A DNA stretch of 64,000 bases from Synechococcus sp. CBW1002 (GCF_015840915.1 NZ_CP060398.1:3286001-3350000); one strand, 5' to 3'; counted from the stretch's first letter, positions 7,470 to 15,999 are shown. Translations and numbers: made by a program. Notes: a model not told the origin generated them from the letters alone.

Positions 7470-8376
7470 TTATTGGACAGTTCCGGCCCCTGACATCGTT
7501 AACCCAGGACGGGTGGAACATGGTTCGGCCTCAGTGTAGACCGCGTGGGGAGTTTTGCCTCCAAGGGAACTGTGAGGTCTTACATGGCAATACCGCCACA
7601 GGAAGCGGGCCAGGCTGATTTCAGCGTCCCAGCCATCGCTGTATGCCCGTAGGTAGACCTCCTCGTACTTGACAGTCCTCCACAGCCGTTCAACAAGGAT
7701 GTTGTCGTAGCACCGCTTTCTGCCGGACCAGCTGATCTGGATCCGCTCCCCTTTGAGTCTGGCCACAAAGTCAGCGGACGTGAACTGACAGCCTTGATCG
7801 GAGTGGAAGATCTCTGGCCTACGGCCGCCTCCCAAGGCCATCTCCAGGGCCTCCAGACAGAACTTCGTGTCAAGGCTGTTGGAGAGCCTCCAGCTGAGCA
7901 CATGCCTGGAATGGAGATCCATGATCGCCACCAGATAGAGGAACCCTTTCTGCAGAGGGATGTAGGTGATGTCGGTCGCCCAGACCTGATCCACCGACGT
8001 GACCTGCGTGAGGTCCACCAGGCAGGGGAACCGCACGGACGGATCACCTGGAACCGTCGTCCGGGGCTTCTGGTAGATCGCCCGTAATCCCATGCGCCGC
8101 ATGAGGTTTCGCACTCGATCTCGGCTGATCGGGATACCATCTTGGGCCAGATAGTCCACCATCCGGCGGCTGCCGCTGCAGGGATCCTCCAGGTAGAGAG
8201 CATCGATCCTGGCCATGATCCGCAGCGTCGATACACGGACCGGTGTCGGCCGGTAGTACAGCGTGGATCGAGGCAGCCCCAGCAGCGCACACTGCCTGCT
8301 GATGCTGAGCTCGGGGTGGTCGTGATCGACCAGCTTGCGCAGTTCACGGGCATCAGAGCAGTTGAGACTTTTTTTT
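7470..8376 (-). CDS. IS3-family transposase OrfB (DDE integrase)
   Basis: The catalytic half of the transposase, homologous to retroviral integrase (rve). The N-terminal part has PELSISRQCALLGLPRSTLYYRP, then GSRRMVDYLAQDGIPI. The DDE triad is visible in WATDITYIPL (Asp), FHSDQGCQFTS (Asp) and ERLWRTVKYEEVY (Glu). No credible start codon of its own was found, so expression needs recoding at the A8 run (8369-8376). The frame lies one base ahead of orfA (+1), not the usual -1. The stop codon at 7470-7472 lies just outside the left terminal repeat, so the last residues are encoded by the repeat and flanking DNA. The core is intact. Confidence 0.85.
7474..7504. repeat. IS left terminal inverted repeat
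   Basis: Reading inward, TGGACAG, then GGCCCC and ATCGTTAACC at 7495-7504. These match the other end with small spacer insertions (TTCCG and TGAC) on this side. Confidence 0.75.
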
Positions 8377-8640
8377 GAGCCACTCCAGCTCCATCTGCAG
8401 CCGTCCGATCTGCTGGAACAGCTCCGCCTCCTTGGCCTGCCCCTCCTCCTTGTCCTTGGTCTTCTTGCCTCGGGTGAAGAGCTCGCTGGCACCGTCCAGG
8501 AGCTGCCGCTTCCACTGGCTCACCTGGATCGGGTGGATGGCGTGGTCGGCGGCGATCTCCTGGATCGTCTTGCGGCCACTGATCGCCTCCATGGCGACCC
8601 TGGCCTTGAACTCGGGGCTGTGGGTGCGGCGCTTGCTCAT
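8353..8640 (-). CDS. IS3-family transposase OrfA (helix-turn-helix)
   Basis: This 95-residue protein is a typical IS3 orfA product. An N-terminal helix-turn-helix reads RRTHSPEFKARVAMEAISG, then IQEIAADHAIHPIQVSQWKRQLL. A C-terminal leucine-zipper-like helix (EAELFQQIGRLQMELEWLKKK) mediates multimerisation. The sequence ends in a run of eight A residues encoding the last lysines, followed by a few out-of-frame residues (SQLL) and a stop. OrfA binds the terminal repeats, and the fused OrfAB made by recoding is the transposase. The ATG at 8640 is clear. Confidence 0.9.
   Translation of the reverse strand: MSKRRTHSPEFKARVAMEAISGRKTIQEIAADHAIHPIQVSQWKRQLLDGASELFTRGKKTKDKEEGQAKEAELFQQIGRLQMELEWLKKKSQLL
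8369..8376 (-). other. Eight-A slippery tract joining orfA and orfB
   Basis: On the coding strand the orfA lysine codons form eight consecutive A residues followed by G. orfA reads CTC AAA AAA AAG. orfB reads TCA AAA AAA AGT, one base further on. Long A runs in insertion sequences support ribosomal or transcriptional slippage, so a one-base skip or one-A-deleted transcript would give the fused transposase. A nine-A version would place orfB in the classical -1 phase. Confidence 0.6.
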
Positions 8641-8679
8641 CGGTGGGAGCCCCTTTCAGGGGCGGTACCCCGCCTCAGA

Positions 8680-8701
8680 GGTTAACGATGGGGCCTGTCC
8701 A
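8680..8701. repeat. IS right terminal inverted repeat
   Basis: Read inward on the complement: TGGACAG, GCCCC, ATCGTTAACC. It matches the left end except for the two short spacers present only there. orfA starts 39 bases inside. Confidence 0.75.
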
Positions 8702-9165
8702 GAAAAGCCAGACCACCTCAGTTCCCCGATCATTCGATTCAGACATCGCTTGCTGATCACAGCAAAAAACCTCGCCAGGGATTGATCCAAAACATCCTCA
8801 ATGGCCGCATTCTTCGCCATTGCATGCCTGGTTAACGGGCAAGGCAGTTCAACAGCAGTTATCAGCAATGGTCATCCTTGTCGACAGCAGCCATACAATG
8901 AAGGTTAGACGCTCTTGACAGCTGATCGCCCAAGAAAAGGTATCCTTAGAACTCACTCCTCTTTTCAGATCCATTCTCCTTAAGATCCATATTTCCGAAA
9001 TCCCTCCCATTTAGTGCTGTTTCTCATTTGAGAGATCCAAGCTCTTGAATCCGCTAGTTTCAGCCGATCCAATCCTCCCTTTCAGCAGGGGTTGAACCAT
9101 GGCTCACCCATTGAAGCGTTCGTTCGATAGGTAACGCCTTCCTCCATAGGATGACGTTGTCGTTG
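8702..9165. other. Gene-free stretch beside the IS element
   Basis: This region looks more AT-rich than its surroundings and holds no supportable gene. A short leftward frame starting at 8820 (MAKNAAIEDVLDQSL, running into the IS end) could be a gene cut by the insertion, but no continuation exists on the far side of the element. The rest has frequent stops in all frames. Confidence 0.4.
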
Positions 9166-9175
9166 TCAGGTGGGA

Positions 9176-9495
9176 GGCGCCCCCAATCTGTGGCTCAACA
9201 AACTGGATGATGGGTTGCATCTGGCGGTGCTGTTCGTGCCCGACGATCGCGGCACACCACCACGCTGCGCTCAGGGCACTGCGGGATCTCTCCAATCACA
9301 ACAACGACGAGGGCCGCCCCTTCATCGAAGGCCAGGCAGAGCTGCTGGGTGGCGGCCGCATTCCGGTTGGTCATGCCAACGTCAATGACCCGCCGCTGTA
9401 TCGCTTCTTCCGCTACCTGGAGGCGATCACCGCCAGCCCGATCGCCGTCGGCCACAAACCACACCCCCCGCGATCTGCTGGTTCAGCGCAACTGA
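9176..9495 (+). pseudogene. Frameshifted remnant of an unidentified gene
   Basis: Three consecutive segments read like protein but in different frames. NLWLNKLDDGLHLAVLFVPDD is in the first, then ALRDLSNHNNDEGRPFIEGQ through PLYRFFRYLEAITASPIA in the next, and finally NHTPRDLLVQRN with a stop at 9493-9495. The composition is unlike the random shadows nearby. I do not recognise the family. Two frameshifts and the lack of a start codon with any ribosome-binding site suggest a decayed gene. It converges on the Rieske-type fragment, whose 3' end is at 9483. Low confidence. Confidence 0.3.
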
Positions 9496-9858
9496 AGCAG
9501 ATCCATCAGTCGCTGGCGCATCAGGGCGATCGGCTGGTCGGCTTCGATCAGATGCTCTCCTGTCGGCCAGGGCTCGAGCACGGCGGCCACGGCGGTGAGA
9601 ATCGCCCGGTCCTGATCGATCAGGCCCCGCTCGAACCGCACCATGGCAGCAGCCGACACCTGCTTTTCGGTGTCGTTGCGGACGTAGAAGCGGCTGACTC
9701 GCGTGTCCTGGGGATTGGTGGGCACGGCGTGGAACACGATCCGCTGCCGCAGGCCCTACGGCCATTCCAACTCCAGGCTGAGGCCGGGCGGCGCAATCCA
9801 GCTCACCTGCCGCTCCAGCGATCTGGATCCCGGCAGATGTGGCATCTCGCGGTCTCGG
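9483..9858 (-). pseudogene. Rieske-type oxygenase C-terminal fragment with in-frame stop
   Basis: On the minus strand one frame reads MPHLPGSRSLERQVSWIAPP and then LSLELEWP. It meets a TAG at 9756-9758, and continues RQRIVFHAVPTNPQDTRVSRFYVRND through AILTAVAAVLEPWP to a natural stop at 9483. The block beginning IVFHAVP, with its xxTRVxxFYxRN pattern, resembles the C-terminal catalytic domain of Rieske (2Fe-2S) aromatic-ring-hydroxylating or pheophorbide-oxygenase-like proteins. The Rieske domain and mononuclear iron site are missing, as the photolyase gene begins immediately upstream. It is therefore a 5'-truncated remnant with a nonsense mutation. The family assignment is tentative. Confidence 0.45.
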
Positions 9859-9870
9859 GAGGGGTGGCTT

Positions 9871-11460
9871 TCAGCCCCGACCGCGACTCTGATCGCCAAG
9901 AGGCCAGCCGTCACTGTGCAGCTCCGCCGTCGCCCGGATCTCCGTCAGTTCCTCCGCAGGGATCTTCTCCAGTTGGCGCAGCACGAGCGTCATGCGGCCG
10001 TTGCGGCTCAGGTCGTGCTGGTGGCGGGCGAGGAAATCCCAGTAGTGGGCATTGAGCGGGCAGGCCTGCGGGCCGCTGCGCTGGCGGGGGTCGTAGCGGC
10101 AGCCCTGGCAGTAGTTGCTCATGCGGCGGATGTAGTTGCCGCTGGCGGCATAGGGCTTGCTCGCCAGGCGCCCGCCATCGGCGAACAGGGCCATCCCCAG
10201 CACATTGGTCTGCATCACCCAGTCGTGGCCGTCGATGAACATGCGATGGAACCAGGCGGTGAGGGCCTGGGGATCGAGGCCGGCGATCAGGCCGTAGTTC
10301 GCCAGCACCATCAGCCGCTGGATGTGGTGCGCGTAACCGGTGGCCTTCACCTCCGCCAGCACCGTGTCGAGGCAGGCCATGCCGCTGCCGCCCAGCTCCT
10401 CGAAGAACGCCGGCAAGGGTCGCTGGTGGCCGAAGTGATTGCTGGTGGCATAGGCCTCACCGAACCAGTGGTAGAGGCCATGGGTGTACTCGCGCCAGCC
10501 GAGGATCTGGCGGATCACCCCCTCCAGCCCCGCCAGGGGCGTCCCCCGCTCCAGGCCCGCCGTCTCCAGCCGGCGGATCACCTCCAGCGGATGGAGCAGC
10601 CCCAGGTTCAGATAGGGCGAGATCAGCGCATGCCAGAGGGTGGGCTGCCCCTGCACCATGGCGTCCTGATACGGCCCGAAGCCATCGAGGCGGGTGGCAA
10701 TGAAGTGTTCCAGCACTGCCAGGGCCTGCTGCCGGCTCACCGCCCAGCCGAAGGGACGGGGACTGCCCGGCAGTGGCGGCAGCCCTTCCGCGCGCCGCTG
10801 CTCCTGCAGCCGCTCCACCCGCTCGATCACCGCCTCGGTGATCGCATCCGGGGCAAAGACCAACGGTGCCGGACCCTCCAGCCCCCGCGGCGGTGCCTTG
10901 CGGTTGTCGGCATCGAAGTTCCACTGGCCACCCAGGGGACGGGCCATCTTGCCCTCCCCCTCCAGCAGCACGCCGAAACGGCGGCGCCCCTCGCGGTAGA
11001 AGAATTCCAGGCGCCACTGCTTCTGGCGCCCGGCCCACGCCGAGAACGCCTCCCGGCTCCAGAGGAAGGCGTTGCTGGGCAGCCACACCAGGCGCACCGG
11101 GAGCCGCAGGGCATCGATGTCCTGGCGAAACTCCCGATCCGCCGGCTCCATCAGACGCAGTTCCTCGATCCGGTGCTCGGCGATCCAGCCCCGCACCGCC
11201 TCACCGGAGCTGGCCGCCTCACGGTGATCCACCTCCCAGCCCACCTGCCGCAGCGCGATGGCGAAGTGCCGCTGGGCGCTCCACTGCAGCACCAGCTTCT
11301 GGCAATGAGACGCCCGGCGGCGGAGTCCCGCGGCGCTCTCGACCAACAGCACCCGCGCCTGCCCCGGCCCGGTGCTGGCCAGGGCGGCCTGATCGGCGCT
11401 GAGCTGATCGATCAGCACCCATACCCCCAGCCTGGGCGCGAGGTCAGCCAATCGGCTCAC
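9871..11460 (-). CDS. Cryptochrome/photolyase-related protein, FeS-BCP type
   Basis: A 529-residue member of the iron-sulfur bacterial cryptochrome/(6-4) photolyase family (DUF523/PhrB-like). An N-terminal Rossmann-like domain (GVWVLIDQLS) would hold the antenna chromophore. The C-terminal FAD domain contains GWREYTHGLYHW, ATGYAHHIQRLMVLANYGL and TNVLGMALFADGG. The four Fe-S cysteines appear to be in GMACLDTV and in the SNYCQGCRYDPRQ...ACPLN block. These enzymes repair (6-4) photoproducts or sense light. The start is a GTG overlapping the preceding small gene by 17 nt, so it belongs to the uvrC transcription unit. Length is normal for the family. Confidence 0.87.
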   Translation of the reverse strand: MSRLADLAPRLGVWVLIDQLSADQAALASTGPGQARVLLVESAAGLRRRASHCQKLVLQWSAQRHFAIALRQVGWEVDHREAASSGEAVRGWIAEHRIEELRLMEPADREFRQDIDALRLPVRLVWLPSNAFLWSREAFSAWAGRQKQWRLEFFYREGRRRFGVLLEGEGKMARPLGGQWNFDADNRKAPPRGLEGPAPLVFAPDAITEAVIERVERLQEQRRAEGLPPLPGSPRPFGWAVSRQQALAVLEHFIATRLDGFGPYQDAMVQGQPTLWHALISPYLNLGLLHPLEVIRRLETAGLERGTPLAGLEGVIRQILGWREYTHGLYHWFGEAYATSNHFGHQRPLPAFFEELGGSGMACLDTVLAEVKATGYAHHIQRLMVLANYGLIAGLDPQALTAWFHRMFIDGHDWVMQTNVLGMALFADGGRLASKPYAASGNYIRRMSNYCQGCRYDPRQRSGPQACPLNAHYWDFLARHQHDLSRNGRMTLVLRQLEKIPAEELTEIRATAELHSDGWPLGDQSRGRG

Positions 11461-11791
11461 CGCTGAGACGGCAGGCGCGCCGGGTCACCGCCGCCACATA
11501 GCCCCGCTCCACCGGTCCGGTCGCCGGGCTGAGGCGCCCATCACGGCAATCCACCACCAACCGCTCGTGGTGCCCCTGCTGATCGCTCACCCGCAGGCGC
11601 AGCTGGAAATGGTGCTTGGCACTGCGGGTGATCTGATCTGCGCAGACCGGTCCGATGCACAGGCCCGGCTCCGCCAGGGCCTGCGGCATCAGAGCCTGGG
11701 GTGCCAGGGCCAGCGGGACAGGCAGAGGCAGGAGCAGCAGGGGAAGTGCCACCGTCAGAAGGCTCAGCAGCAGGCCAGCGATGTGCCTCAA
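11444..11791 (-). CDS. Small exported protein of unknown function
   Basis: A 115-residue protein with a long hydrophobic N-terminus (residues 5-35, Leu/Pro-rich), probably a signal peptide cleaved near ALAEPG. The mature part has three cysteines and reads [20 protein letters not shown], then [13 protein letters not shown]. Its start is a TTG overlapping the uvrC stop by four bases (TTGA), and its end overlaps the photolyase start by 17 nt, so it is embedded in a repair operon. I do not recognise the family. The overlap arrangement argues that it is a real, translated gene. A periplasmic protein between two DNA-repair genes has no evident functional link. Confidence 0.65.
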   Translation of the reverse strand: MRHIAGLLLSLLTVALPLLLLPLPVPLALAPQALMPQALAEPGLCIGPVCADQITRSAKHHFQLRLRVSDQQGHHERLVVDCRDGRLSPATGPVERGYVAAVTRRACRLSGEPIG

Positions 11792-13938
11792 CCGGCGAGC
11801 TCCAGAGGGGTTCCATTCTCCTGGCTGCCGCAGTCAGGAGCGGAATCGGTGAGGCGTGGATCCGGATCCGATGCTGGTGCCGTGTCGGTGTCGGTGTCGC
11901 TGTTGATGTCGGGGGTGTCAGCATCCGCATCCGGGTGGAAATAGGCCCAGATCTGCTGCGCCAGGGCCGGCCCCACCCCCGGAGCCTCGGCAATCCGCTC
12001 GGCACTGGCCAGCTGAATGGCATCGATCGAACGGAAGTGAGCCAGCAGCTCCTTGACGCGCTTGGGCCCCAGACCCGGAATATCGGAGAGGCGGGAGCGT
12101 TTCATTCGCTCCCCCCTCTGCTGCCGGTGGAAGCTCACAGCGAAACGGTGGGCCTCATCGCGCAGGCGACGCAGCAGCTGGACACCCAGCTGCTCGGGCT
12201 CGCTTTCGAGCGGCTCCCGGGCACCGGGCAGGAAGACCTCCTCCCGCTGCTTGGCCAGGGAGCAGACCACCAGGTCCTCGTCGAGATTCAACTCCCGCAG
12301 GGCCTCCATCACCGCCGAGAGCTGCCCCTTGCCGCCGTCGATCATCACCACATCCGGCCAGTCATTGAGCCCGCCGGTGTGCAGCGCCGAATCGGCCGCC
12401 CGCCGCAGCTCACGCAGATCCGCCCCCTCGGCCTTGGCCTGGGCCCAGCGGCGGAAGCGGCGACGCATGATCTCGGCCATGGCCATGAAGTCGTCGGAGT
12501 GGCCGGAGCGGATCGAACTGCTCTGGATCTTGTACTTGCGGTAGTGCTGCTTGGCTGGCAGGCCATCGAGAAACACCACCTGCGACGCCACCGCATCGCT
12601 GCCCTGGATGTGGCTGATGTCATAGCCCTCGATGCGGCGGGGTGGATGGGTCAGATCGAGCAGCTGGGCCAGATCTTCCGTCGCCAGCGTGTTCTGTTCA
12701 ATGCTGCGCTGGGCCCGCTCCAGTTCATAGCCGGCATTGCGAACCACCAGCTCGATCAGCTCGGCCTTCTGCTGCCGCTGCGGTACCACCAGCTTCACCC
12801 GGCGGCCGCGCCGCTCCGCCAGCCAGTCCTCAATCAGGCTCTGCTGAGGCAGGGGGTATTGCAGCAGCAGCTCCGGCGGAATCTCCACTGGTTCCACCTG
12901 GCTGTAGTGCTCCTCGATCACCCGCTGCAGGATCCGGCCCAGGGCCTGCTGCCGCTCCAGCGCGGCTGGCAACTCCCCGCCAGCTCCTTCCTCCGCAGCG
13001 GGAAGGGCCACCGCATCGGCGGTGAAACCGAGTCGACCCACCAGCTTGCCGGCACGCATCTGGAACAGCTGCACCGCCGCCAGCCGGTCATTCACCGCCA
13101 GGGCCAGCACATCGCGGGAGACGGAACTGTCCCCCAGGCTCATCTTCTGATCGGCGGTGAGGTTGGCCAGACCCTGCAGCTGGTCTCGTACCCGAGCTGC
13201 CGCCTCGAAATCGAGCCGCTCGGCATAGCGCTCCATCTGGACCTGCAGCAACTCCAGGAGCTCATCATTGCGTCCCTGAAAAATCATCGCCACCTTGCGC
13301 AGGATGTGGTGATAATCGTCCGAGCTGATCTTCTCCTGGCAGACACCAGGGCAGCGGCCGATATCAAAGTTCAGGCAGGTGCGATCCCGATGCAGTGGCT
13401 GGGGCCGTTGCCGCAGTGGAAACACCCGCTTGACGAGGCCCAGGGTGCGGCGCAGCAGTCCCACATCCACATAGGGCCCGTAGAAACGATCCAGCGGGCT
13501 GCGGAGGCGGCGGCGGCGGGTGATGAACAACCGCGGATAAGCCTCACTCCAGGTGATGCAGAGATAGGGATACTTCTTGTCGTCCTTGAGCAGCACGTTG
13601 AAGTGCGGCTGGTTCTGCTTGATCAGGTTCGACTCCAGCGCCAGCGCCTCCGCTTCGCTGTCGGTGACGATGAACTCGATCTCACACACCTGCCGCACCA
13701 TCAGGCCGATGCGGGGGCTGTGCCCCTGGGAGGCCTGAAAGTAACTGCGTACCCGGTTGCGCAGCAGCTTCGCCTTGCCGATGTAGAGGATGCGATCGTC
13801 GGCGTCGCGCATCAGATAGCAACCCGGCTCCGCAGGGACCGCCTTGAGGCGGGCCCGCAGACGCTCAGGCTGTTGGATCAGGGGGCGCTGGGTGGCCCCG
13901 GCGGGCTCGGGGAGGGACTCAGCCACGGGGCAAACCAC
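11788..13938 (-). CDS. uvrC: Excinuclease ABC subunit C
   Basis: UvrC makes the two incisions flanking a lesion recognised by UvrA/UvrB in nucleotide excision repair. The 716-residue protein has, in order, a GIY-YIG nuclease domain ([19 protein letters not shown], around residues 40-60), a UvrB-binding UVR motif ([16 protein letters not shown]), the RNase H-like C-terminal nuclease ([21 protein letters not shown], then [13 protein letters not shown]) and a helix-hairpin-helix pair ([15 protein letters not shown]). The start appears to be a GTG. After the HhH domain is an unusual acidic tail of about 45 residues rich in Asp/Thr/Ser, encoded by a GATGC-like repetitive stretch near 11860-11940. 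The 5' neighbour is the flavin reductase, and the 3' neighbours overlap. Confidence 0.95.
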   Translation of the reverse strand: MVCPVAESLPEPAGATQRPLIQQPERLRARLKAVPAEPGCYLMRDADDRILYIGKAKLLRNRVRSYFQASQGHSPRIGLMVRQVCEIEFIVTDSEAEALALESNLIKQNQPHFNVLLKDDKKYPYLCITWSEAYPRLFITRRRRLRSPLDRFYGPYVDVGLLRRTLGLVKRVFPLRQRPQPLHRDRTCLNFDIGRCPGVCQEKISSDDYHHILRKVAMIFQGRNDELLELLQVQMERYAERLDFEAAARVRDQLQGLANLTADQKMSLGDSSVSRDVLALAVNDRLAAVQLFQMRAGKLVGRLGFTADAVALPAAEEGAGGELPAALERQQALGRILQRVIEEHYSQVEPVEIPPELLLQYPLPQQSLIEDWLAERRGRRVKLVVPQRQQKAELIELVVRNAGYELERAQRSIEQNTLATEDLAQLLDLTHPPRRIEGYDISHIQGSDAVASQVVFLDGLPAKQHYRKYKIQSSSIRSGHSDDFMAMAEIMRRRFRRWAQAKAEGADLRELRRAADSALHTGGLNDWPDVVMIDGGKGQLSAVMEALRELNLDEDLVVCSLAKQREEVFLPGAREPLESEPEQLGVQLLRRLRDEAHRFAVSFHRQQRGERMKRSRLSDIPGLGPKRVKELLAHFRSIDAIQLASAERIAEAPGVGPALAQQIWAYFHPDADADTPDINSDTDTDTAPASDPDPRLTDSAPDCGSQENGTPLELAG

Positions 13939-13954
13939 CGGGTGCTGCGTGGGA

Positions 13955-14449
13955 TCAGCCGCCGTACTGCCAGCCGGTGCTGCTCAGCTCCAGGGCACTG
14001 GCATCGCGGTGCAGCACAGCGCTCTTCACCTCACCCACGAAGACGGTGTGATCGCCGTGGGCCACCTGCCCCACCAGCTCACACTCCACGCCGCCCAGGG
14101 CGTCGTTGAGGATCGGCAGGCCGAGGGGGCCAAGACTGAAGGGTGCCGCATCAAAGCGGCCACCCATGGCCTTCTGGGGCTTGAAGAACACGGCCGCCAG
14201 ATCCTTCTGATCGGAGCTCAGCACGTTCAAGGAAAACCGTCTGGTGCGCTGGATGATGCCGTTGCTGGTGGAATCGGCCCGCACGGCCATCACCACCAGC
14301 GGCGGCTCGAACGATCCCTGGGTGACCCAGCTGGCGGTGAAGCCATTCACCTCCTCGCCTTCGGCCACGCCGCAGATGAACACCCCATGGGGGATCTTGC
14401 GCAGGAGCACCTTCTTGGCTTCGGCGTTCAGGCCGGGCTGGTCGGACAT
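13955..14449 (-). CDS. Flavin reductase-like domain protein
   Basis: A 164-residue single-domain protein of the flavin reductase-like, FMN-binding split-barrel family. The signature region reads [10 protein letters not shown], then [24 protein letters not shown], with [17 protein letters not shown] and FDAAPFSLG following, as in DIM6/NTAB-type reductases. These bind FMN and use NAD(P)H or partner proteins. In cyanobacteria related domains are also fused to flavodiiron proteins, and this one is stand-alone. It lies 16 nt before uvrC, leftward, with probable shared transcription. It diverges from coaD, with 97 nt between starts. Confidence 0.82.
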   Translation of the reverse strand: MSDQPGLNAEAKKVLLRKIPHGVFICGVAEGEEVNGFTASWVTQGSFEPPLVVMAVRADSTSNGIIQRTRRFSLNVLSSDQKDLAAVFFKPQKAMGGRFDAAPFSLGPLGLPILNDALGGVECELVGQVAHGDHTVFVGEVKSAVLHRDASALELSSTGWQYGG

Positions 14450-14546
14450 GGCAGGGGAGGGCGCGGACGCCCGCGGCTGTCCTGACTCTAGAAAGCCATC
14501 CGCAGGTGAAGCAGCCCATAGGCTGGCCGCCAGCAGGAACCGAGCG

Positions 14547-15038
14547 ATGCGCGCCCTCTACCCCGGCAGCTTCGATCCCCTCACCCTGGGCCACCTCGAC
14601 CTGATCGAGCGATCCGCCGGCCTGTTCGACGGCGTGATGGTGGCGGTGCTGCAGAACCCGGGCAAGCGCCCCGCCTTCACTCTGGAACAACGCCTGGAGC
14701 AGATCCAGGCCGCCACTGCTCACCTCGCCGGTGTGGAGGTGGGCAGCTTCGACGGGCTCACCGTCGACTTCGCCCGCCAGTGCGGCACCGCCGTGATCCT
14801 GCGGGGGCTGCGGGCCCTGAGCGACTTTGAGTTCGAACTGCAGATCGCCCACACCAACAAGAGCCTGGCGCCGGCGGTGGAAACCCTGTTCCTGGCCACT
14901 GCAGTGCACCACAGCTTCCTGAGCAGTTCGGTGGTGAAGGAGGTTGCCCGCTTCGGCGGGGATGTGCGTCACATGGTGCCGGCGGGAGTGGCGGAAGATC
15001 TGGCCAGGCTCTTTAATCGGACATCCACGACAGCCTGA
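14547..15038 (+). CDS. coaD: Phosphopantetheine adenylyltransferase
   Basis: CoaD adenylates 4'-phosphopantetheine to dephospho-CoA, the penultimate step of CoA synthesis. The 163-residue protein starts [20 protein letters not shown], with the nucleotidyltransferase TxGH motif. It has [20 protein letters not shown] and the C-terminal [15 protein letters not shown], which matches the family's ISSSLVKEVA motif. Length is standard. The ATG at 14547 is fixed by the invariant N-terminus. A longer upstream frame overlaps the flavin reductase antisense and is not coding. The downstream coiled-coil gene begins one base after the stop, so the two are probably coupled. Confidence 0.95.
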   Translation: MRALYPGSFDPLTLGHLDLIERSAGLFDGVMVAVLQNPGKRPAFTLEQRLEQIQAATAHLAGVEVGSFDGLTVDFARQCGTAVILRGLRALSDFEFELQIAHTNKSLAPAVETLFLATAVHHSFLSSSVVKEVARFGGDVRHMVPAGVAEDLARLFNRTSTTA

Positions 15039-15039
15039 G

Positions 15040-15999
15040 ATGTCCGAGTTGCGCATCACCGTGCTCGATCAGCTGGAGCAGCTTGAGGAGCTCATTCTGG
15101 ATGGCAGCCGCATCCCCTTCAGCGGCGGGCGGCTGGTCAACGAGCAGGACGCCATCGAGCTCATGGATGCGTTGCGTGACGCTCTGCCGAGCCAGATCGA
15201 ACAGGCGGACGAGCTGATCCGTCAGCGGGAGAGCTTCATCGAGAAGGCACGCCAGCAGGCCGAGGAGATCGTCAACCAGGCGCGACGGGAGCGGGAACAG
15301 CTGATCCAGAACGCGTCCGTACGACAGGAAGCCGAACGGCAGAGCGCCGAGATGCGCGAACAGGCCCGCCAGCAGTGCGAGCAGGTGCTGCTGCAAGCCC
15401 GCCAGCAGGTTGCCCAGGCAGAACAGGAGCACCAGGGGCGTCTCGCCGGGATGGAACAGCAGTTCGCAGCCAGGCGCCAGCACCTCGAGCAGGAAGCCCA
15501 GGGCCGACGCCAGCAGATGGAGCAGGAAGCGGCAGAACGCAACCGCCAGCTGGTCGAACAGCACGAACGGTCCCGTCAGCAGAGCCTGCAGGAACTGGAA
15601 GGCATTCGCCAGGAAGGCCTGCGGATCCAGCGGGAAAGCCAGGCGGAAGCCGAACGGCTGCAGAACGACGCTCTGCAGTTCCGCCAACAGACCCAGCAGC
15701 AGTGTGAGCAACTGATCACCCGCAGCCGTCAGGAAGCTGCCTCGGTGCAGGAGGGGGCCAATCGCTATGCCGAGCAGGTGCTCGGGGAACTGGAAGGCCG
15801 CCTCAAGGACCTCAGCCAGGTCGTGCTGGCCGGCCGCCGGGAGCTGGTGCGGATGCAGACGGAGGAGTCCGTCACCTCCAGCCGGCCAGCTGCCTCTGCG
15901 CCCGCTCCAGCGGAGGGTCCTGAGGGCTCTGGCGGATCGGTCAGCAGGGCCCGCCGGGCCGCCGGTCGGCTGCGGCAGGTGGCCGGCGGCAGGGGCTGA
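15040..15999 (+). CDS. Coiled-coil protein downstream of coaD
   Basis: This 319-residue protein has an N-terminal segment ITVLDQLEQLEELILDGSRIPF with a conserved-looking VNEQDAIELMDALRDALP. It is followed by about 200 residues of almost uninterrupted Gln/Glu/Arg-rich heptads (residues about 60-265) and a Pro/Ala/Ser tail ending in a basic patch (RARRAAGRLRQVAGG). The N-terminus followed by a long coil resembles cyanobacterial DivIVA/ATP-synthase-B-like hypothetical proteins, but I cannot assign a function. It starts one base after the coaD stop. The high Gln content could reflect internal repeat expansion of CAG codons. Structural or scaffolding roles are speculation. Confidence 0.8.
   Translation: MSELRITVLDQLEQLEELILDGSRIPFSGGRLVNEQDAIELMDALRDALPSQIEQADELIRQRESFIEKARQQAEEIVNQARREREQLIQNASVRQEAERQSAEMREQARQQCEQVLLQARQQVAQAEQEHQGRLAGMEQQFAARRQHLEQEAQGRRQQMEQEAAERNRQLVEQHERSRQQSLQELEGIRQEGLRIQRESQAEAERLQNDALQFRQQTQQQCEQLITRSRQEAASVQEGANRYAEQVLGELEGRLKDLSQVVLAGRRELVRMQTEESVTSSRPAASAPAPAEGPEGSGGSVSRARRAAGRLRQVAGGRG

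Larger units (their letters stand above)
7474..8701 (-). mobile_element. IS3-family insertion sequence
   Basis: An element of 1228 bp bounded by imperfect terminal inverted repeats. The left end is TGGACAG at 7474, with GCCCC and ATCGTTAACC further in. The right end, read on the complement from 8701, has TGGACAGGCCCC and ATCGTTAACC. The TG...CA termini fit IS3. It carries orfA and orfB of an IS3-type DDE transposase, both leftward. The flanks (TAT left, GAA right) show no 3- or 4-bp target duplication. The element therefore either recombined after insertion or is bounded slightly differently. It borders decayed genes, marking an accessory patch. Confidence 0.85.

Noticed and set aside
8702..8820. 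Leftward frame MAKNAAIEDVLDQSL running into the IS
   Set aside because: It could be a gene truncated by the insertion, but no continuation is found on the other side, no ribosome-binding site is clear and no family is recognised.
9703..11466. Plus-strand open frame of 587 codons
   Set aside because: It is the complement of the photolyase-like gene, whose protein motifs are strong. The plus-strand product is His/Gln/Ala-rich and matches nothing.
11870..11940. Repetitive GAT/TCG-rich stretch as a possible CRISPR or minisatellite
   Set aside because: It codes in frame for the acidic UvrC tail, the units are not constant in length, and no spacers exist.
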